From: a virus
Virus record (IMG/VR): IMGVR_UViG_3300042880_000420
Location: 45,033 to 109,032 of that record
Length of the DNA stretch: 64,000 bases
Direction: 5' to 3' (one strand)
Positions 60,720 to 64,000 of this stretch are shown one piece after another. Position 1 is the stretch's first letter. Each line of letters opens with the position of its first letter. Below the pieces are notes generated by a model. It was not told the DNA's origin and made no database searches. It saw only the letters and a list, made by a program, of their open reading frames with translations. A program made the translations under genes and the position numbers.

Positions 60720-60884
60720 ATGAAAAAACAAAAATTCTCATTCAAATCATTGCTATTTAAATCAGCAACTGAATTCAAATCTTGGTATAATTATATTATC
60801 AGGAAATTTACAGATATAAAAATTGTGTCTGTTCGTAGTTTTGGTAAACTAATTGTATATAAAATTAAATATTCTATTAGTTAA
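60720..60884 (+). CDS. Small basic protein (54 aa)
   Basis: A 54-aa frame starts at ATG 60720-60722. It is basic and aromatic (MKKQKFSFKSLLFKSATEFK, SWYNYIIRKF). Coding potential is plausible, but the product is too short and low in complexity to place. The following 161 bp (60885-61045) hold no gene. They contain only a direct repeat of AGTATGC near 60948-60990. Confidence 0.5.
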   Translation: MKKQKFSFKSLLFKSATEFKSWYNYIIRKFTDIKIVSVRSFGKLIVYKIKYSIS

Positions 60885-61045
60885 ATTATTAAGAAAAACA
60901 ATAAAACAGTTAGGTGGTGTAATAAAAACATATGTAATGCTGCTGTCAGTATGCCAAAATGGTAAAAGACACTTAGCAAAAGTATGCTATAAAACACAGC
61001 TACAGGGTCGTAATCTATCCTAATTTCTAAAATAAAAATAAAAAT

Positions 61046-61300
61046 ATGAAAAAACAAACTTTATTAAAAGGAGAAGGTGCTAATCAGCACACATTGTATG
61101 GTGATTTTCAAATTGAAGACACTGAAATTGATTTTATGGATATTGAAGTGAGGAAAGAAAGCTTACTTAAACATGAAACACCTGCTGGAACATTTTCTAA
61201 TGAACATCAAGCACTTGCTGTTGATGAAGGAGAATGGAGTATGGGTAAACAAGTGGAATATAATCCATTTGAGCGTAGAATTACACAAATTTGGGACTAA
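61046..61300 (+). CDS. Hypothetical protein (84 aa)
   Basis: The protein is 84 aa, acidic, with a Trp-containing middle (DEGEWSMGKQVEYNPFERRI). Its TAA shares one base with the ATG of the next gene (TAATG), so the two are coupled. Family unknown. Confidence 0.65.
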   Translation: MKKQTLLKGEGANQHTLYGDFQIEDTEIDFMDIEVRKESLLKHETPAGTFSNEHQALAVDEGEWSMGKQVEYNPFERRITQIWD

Positions 61301-61704
61301 TGGCTAATCCATTAATACATTCAAAATCCAGTGTAAAAAGGTGGGGTGGAAAAGTAGAAGACTACATATCCATTCACGAGTTAATTGATAGTCCGAAAGC
61401 GACTATGAATAATAACTCATCAAGATTATTAACACATAATACTTGGTTTGCGTATCATATATGTCCGAAGATTTTTGGATATAACATTACGAACTCTGAT
61501 GGTAAGAGTGTTGATGTAGTTGATATTGCTATGTTACATATCGCGGAAGATTTCCGTATGAAATTCGTTCCAACACCACAGGATTACTTACAACATTTAC
61601 AAGTCCAACCCTGGATGAATAATGGTGTGAAGGTTTTGGATAGTGTGGAAGCCCAAAACATTGTTAAACAATTAAACGAAAAATTACATTATGAAATCAG
61701 TTAA
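61300..61704 (+). CDS. DUF6915-like protein (134 aa)
   Basis: The ATG at 61300 gives 134 aa. The pattern ANPLIHSKSSVKRWGGKVED, then YISIHELIDSPKA, YNITNSDGKSV and VQPWM matches the family I know as DUF6915 (ANPLEHAxSSxxKxGGxxxDYxxIHxWxD...ITNSDGxxV...QPWM). It occurs widely in bacteria, phages and plasmids without known function. The gene overlaps the next by 14 bp. Its codon use is richer in G/C than the surrounding early genes. Confidence 0.75.
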   Translation: MANPLIHSKSSVKRWGGKVEDYISIHELIDSPKATMNNNSSRLLTHNTWFAYHICPKIFGYNITNSDGKSVDVVDIAMLHIAEDFRMKFVPTPQDYLQHLQVQPWMNNGVKVLDSVEAQNIVKQLNEKLHYEIS

Positions 61705-62344
61705 TGAACAAATGATTGACAAGTGGAAAGAACTCAATATCAAAAGTTGTAGTATGGAGTTCTCTTGTGGTGGTGATAGTATGAACGACTACACATTTAC
61801 CTTTTACACCAACGACAACAAAGAAGTTGATGGTGAAGAACTTACTGACTACGTTGAAACCGAAGTATTCAATGAGGTTAAGTTTTATGAAGTTTCTGAT
61901 GGACACTACATTGGTGAGTCTGGTGTTGTGGAAATTAAATTGGAAGAAGAAGATGATGAAGAACCATACTTTTCGTATTACAAAGATGCGAGTTCTGAAT
62001 GGTCAGATAGATTTTTCGGACAAATGAACGTACCATTGACCGATACCGAACTTTCTTTTATCAAAGAAAAGGTATTGAATATGAATGGTGGTGATTGGGG
62101 TGAACCAAATATCAACTACAAAGTAGATTGTATCGTTACAGATGAAGAAGAAAAAATGATGAATGATTTAATTCAGAAAATTTGTGATGAGAGTGAAGAC
62201 TTTGAAATAGAGGATGCGAGTGGTGAACCAGAAGAAGGTTTCAGATGGACAACCAATGAAGATGAAGATGAGATTAAATTTGAAGGAAACTCTCTCAAAG
62301 TACAAGTTGAGAGAAATTATATGACAACAACTCCAAGCGAATAA
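61691..62344 (+). CDS. Acidic protein, faintly DUF6878-like (217 aa)
   Basis: The protein is 217 aa and very acidic. The first 35 residues (KELNIKSCSMEFSCGGDSMN) recall the start of DUF6878-type proteins (GIxxVxVxFDGxGDSG). The middle contains EDDEEPYFSYYKDASSEW. The remainder is low-complexity and acidic. It overlaps the DUF6915-like gene by 14 bp. A DNA-mimic or inhibitor role is conceivable but unproven. Confidence 0.6.
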   Translation: MKSVNEQMIDKWKELNIKSCSMEFSCGGDSMNDYTFTFYTNDNKEVDGEELTDYVETEVFNEVKFYEVSDGHYIGESGVVEIKLEEEDDEEPYFSYYKDASSEWSDRFFGQMNVPLTDTELSFIKEKVLNMNGGDWGEPNINYKVDCIVTDEEEKMMNDLIQKICDESEDFEIEDASGEPEEGFRWTTNEDEDEIKFEGNSLKVQVERNYMTTTPSE

Positions 62345-62345
62345 T

Positions 62346-63035
62346 ATGAAAATAATAATCAACAACGTAGAATTTCCTTTTAATGAAGGGTGTCGTTTAC
62401 TTAAATTGAAGTATGACAAATGTCCAATGAAGGAAATAGAAGATTTTTGGGAAGACATAGTACCAATGAACTTCAAAGATATTGCGGTAAGTTTTACTAA
62501 TACCGAACAACGTAGAGTAGGCATCTTATGTTTAGGTTTAGAAAAGTTGGTGAGTGAAGTAAACCCAAGACTGATTAAATCTGAAACCATAAAAAAAGAA
62601 ACCACTTGGGTTGATGAGAATGGTGTACTACAAAATCATAAGTTCAATGACATTTATGAACTATACGAAGTAGATGGTAGTATATGGGGTGAAAATGAAA
62701 GAGGTTGGAATATCCGAAATGTTCATTATGTAAAATGTAAGGACACCTCAACTGACAGAGAGTATTTCCTTTGGGTAAATGCCCAAGATGTGTATAGTGC
62801 AAATGATACAAGAGAGAGTAGATGGTATAGTAGTAATGAAAACTATGGTAATCTTATTACACCAATCCAATCAATCGCTTGGACAATTCAAACTGACATC
62901 AAAGAAGGTGGTATTGAAAAAATTATTCGTCAAGGTGATTGTATTATGATTAAGAAGAAACCAAATGCCAAAAAAGGAGATGTAAGACATTTAACAGAAA
63001 AAGAATACTTAACATTATTAAAAGAAGAAAGTTGA
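62346..63035 (+). CDS. Hypothetical protein (229 aa)
   Basis: The protein is 229 aa, mixed fold, with INNVEFPFNEGCRLLKLKYD at the N-terminus and VHYVKCKDTSTDREYFLWVN in the middle, then a basic tail (IMIKKKPNAKKGDVRHL). I do not recognise a family. It lies 1 bp after the acidic gene, and its TGA overlaps the TTG start of the next small frame. Composition is like the two upstream genes, so the three may have been acquired together. Confidence 0.65.
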   Translation: MKIIINNVEFPFNEGCRLLKLKYDKCPMKEIEDFWEDIVPMNFKDIAVSFTNTEQRRVGILCLGLEKLVSEVNPRLIKSETIKKETTWVDENGVLQNHKFNDIYELYEVDGSIWGENERGWNIRNVHYVKCKDTSTDREYFLWVNAQDVYSANDTRESRWYSSNENYGNLITPIQSIAWTIQTDIKEGGIEKIIRQGDCIMIKKKPNAKKGDVRHLTEKEYLTLLKEES

Positions 63036-63172
63036 AAACATATAAAATACAAATAGAAAAAAATCAACAATATACAACAGTGTATATTAATGCTAGAGAT
63101 CGTGCTGAAGCAGAAAAACTTGCTAAAGCAAATTATAGTGGATATAGAATTGCTATTATTACAGAAGAGTGA
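63032..63172 (+). CDS. Small TTG-start protein (46 aa)
   Basis: A 46-aa frame begins with TTG, overlapping the upstream TGA, and reads KTYKIQIEKNQQYTTVYINA, then RDRAEAEKLAKANYSGYRIA. This beta-beta-alpha-beta layout with RDRAEAEKLAK is common in small phage proteins. The coupled start supports TTG. It ends TGA followed immediately by TAA. Confidence 0.65.
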   Translation: MKTYKIQIEKNQQYTTVYINARDRAEAEKLAKANYSGYRIAIITEE

Positions 63173-63176
63173 TAAT

Positions 63177-63416
63177 ATGAACGAATTTAATTTTACTTAT
63201 AAAACAGATGAAGAATTTCAAAAAGCAAAAGAACGCGGATATATTGAGTCTTATAATATTGTAAGAATTAATATTTCAGATAATAAAGGTTTTTTTAATT
63301 ATCCAATACATTCTGAAGAAGAATTTAATAAAGTAATCAATTTTTTAGAAACAATAAATATTAATTATAACATACATCCTGATATTCATAGTTATGATAT
63401 TCAAGATTATGTTTAA
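63177..63416 (+). CDS. Hypothetical protein (79 aa)
   Basis: The ATG at 63177 gives 79 aa. The longer frame from 63090 overlaps the better-supported upstream gene. It is acidic and aromatic with FNFTYKTDEEFQKAKERGYI. Family unknown. Confidence 0.6.
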   Translation: MNEFNFTYKTDEEFQKAKERGYIESYNIVRINISDNKGFFNYPIHSEEEFNKVINFLETININYNIHPDIHSYDIQDYV

Positions 63417-63431
63417 AACAATTTAAAAAAA

Positions 63432-63941
63432 ATGAATATAACATTTAACCATGAAGCAGAGACACTTCCAAATTCTATAAACATTAATACTGAAGAGCTT
63501 ATTTACACTAAAAAAGCTCTTATTTTTAGTATTTTAAGTCCTAGAGTGATGTCTGAAATGTATTATGATGATCCAGATGATGCTCCATCTAACATGACAA
63601 CTACTAGTGGAAGATTAGAATTAGGCCTTTCATTATTAAATAAGGATAATATGAAGTTTTATTATCTTTATAATTATAAAGATATTTATACTAAGCTTAC
63701 TGGAATGTATATGGCTTATAAAAATCCAGATATTTTAAAAAATCTAATAAAAGAAGATTTAGATGATATTAATATTGCATTAAAAAATCTAATAATGCAT
63801 ATTAAAATTAAACCTGTTAAAGATATTGTAGAAAGTATTGAGAAATCTAATGGTAATTTTTTAAATTTTTTAGAAAATACAAAAAATCTTTTAATATTTG
63901 ATGAAGATGGAGATTTATTAAACAAAGAAGAAGAAGAATAA
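63432..63941 (+). CDS. Hypothetical helical protein (169 aa)
   Basis: The protein is 169 aa, mainly helical. The N-terminal part has EELIYTKKALIFSILSPRVM and YYDDPDDAPSNMTTT. The C-terminal part is Lys/Asn-rich. No motif recognised. The next gene starts 1 bp after its stop. Confidence 0.6.
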   Translation: MNITFNHEAETLPNSININTEELIYTKKALIFSILSPRVMSEMYYDDPDDAPSNMTTTSGRLELGLSLLNKDNMKFYYLYNYKDIYTKLTGMYMAYKNPDILKNLIKEDLDDINIALKNLIMHIKIKPVKDIVESIEKSNGNFLNFLENTKNLLIFDEDGDLLNKEEEE

Positions 63942-63942
63942 T

Positions 63943-64000
63943 ATGTTAGAATTTTTAATTTTAAACATTCCTTGTATTAGAAAAAAAATCATTTATTTAA
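63943..64000 (+). CDS. Start of a further gene, cut by the right edge
   Basis: An ATG frame (MLEFLILNIPCIRKKIIYL) opens 1 bp after the preceding stop and runs off the window. Too short to classify. Confidence 0.5.
   Translation, partial: MLEFLILNIPCIRKKIIYL

Noticed and set aside
60900-61025. tRNA-like stretch (GCCAAAATGGTAAAAGACAC, then GGGTCGTAATC)
   Set aside because: A D-arm-like and T-arm-like part can be imagined, but the acceptor ends do not pair and the anticodon loop has the wrong length.
1-64000. CRISPR arrays, insertion sequences or integrase genes
   Set aside because: No regularly spaced repeats, transposase or recombinase motifs were seen in the window.

Overview
The window is a 64 kb stretch of an AT-rich tailed-phage genome. 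Gene content and order fit a crAss-like phage (Crassvirales) of a Bacteroidetes host. On the minus strand they run terminase large subunit, portal, acidic scaffold-like protein, major capsid protein, head and fibre genes, two ring-type tail proteins, a very large muzzle/stabilization-type protein, then giant internal (cargo) virion proteins. An IHF/HU-like protein and a PD-(D/E)XK nuclease lie upstream of the terminase, as is usual in that group. The best promoter in the window matches the Bacteroidetes form (TTTG, 20 bp, TAnnTTTG), and Shine-Dalgarno sequences are scarce. All family assignments are by reading, not by database search. Stops are almost all TAA, with a few TAG and TGA, so the late genes read in the standard code.

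Layout. Positions 1-55.4 kb are transcribed leftward. From right to left they hold regulatory and DNA-handling genes (55.3-51.4 kb), packaging and capsid (51.3-37.5 kb), a fibre/adhesin cluster with fibronectin-like repeats and an inserted HNH gene (37.4-25.1 kb), a phosphoesterase and tail connector genes (24.8-20.9 kb), the muzzle protein (20.9-15.5 kb) and four or five giant internal proteins (15.5 kb to beyond the left edge). Intrinsic terminators at about 42.7, 37.5, 24.9 and 7.6 kb split the region. A 17-bp AT-rich motif precedes three late transcription units. From 56.8 kb rightward lie about twenty small early or accessory genes: a lipoprotein, membrane proteins, HNH remnants and many unknowns.

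The hub between the two arms (54.5-56.8 kb) is the most unusual part. It holds a Bacteroidetes-type promoter with a perfect 16-bp palindrome between its boxes, a tandem pair of GTCCC-AAAAC-GGGAC elements 21 bp apart, a RepL-like winged-helix gene, and a compositionally distinct OB-fold-like gene with its own terminator. Next come a 12-bp tandem repeat, two IHF-consensus sites in copies of a 22-bp repeat, a perfect bacterial parS site and a strong stem-loop. Last is an 18-bp inverted repeat that ends exactly where a type III hammerhead ribozyme begins. I read this as a plasmid-like replication/partition locus next to a ribozyme-processed RNA. That would suit a phage that persists extrachromosomally, but this is inference.

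Other notable points: an HNH gene bounded by copies of the first codons of the neighbouring fibre gene; an in-frame UGA at an apparently conserved Trp in an early gene; a NNPGN-type putative wall-hydrolase domain inside an internal virion protein; a Dps-like protein among the head genes; and domain sharing among fibre proteins.
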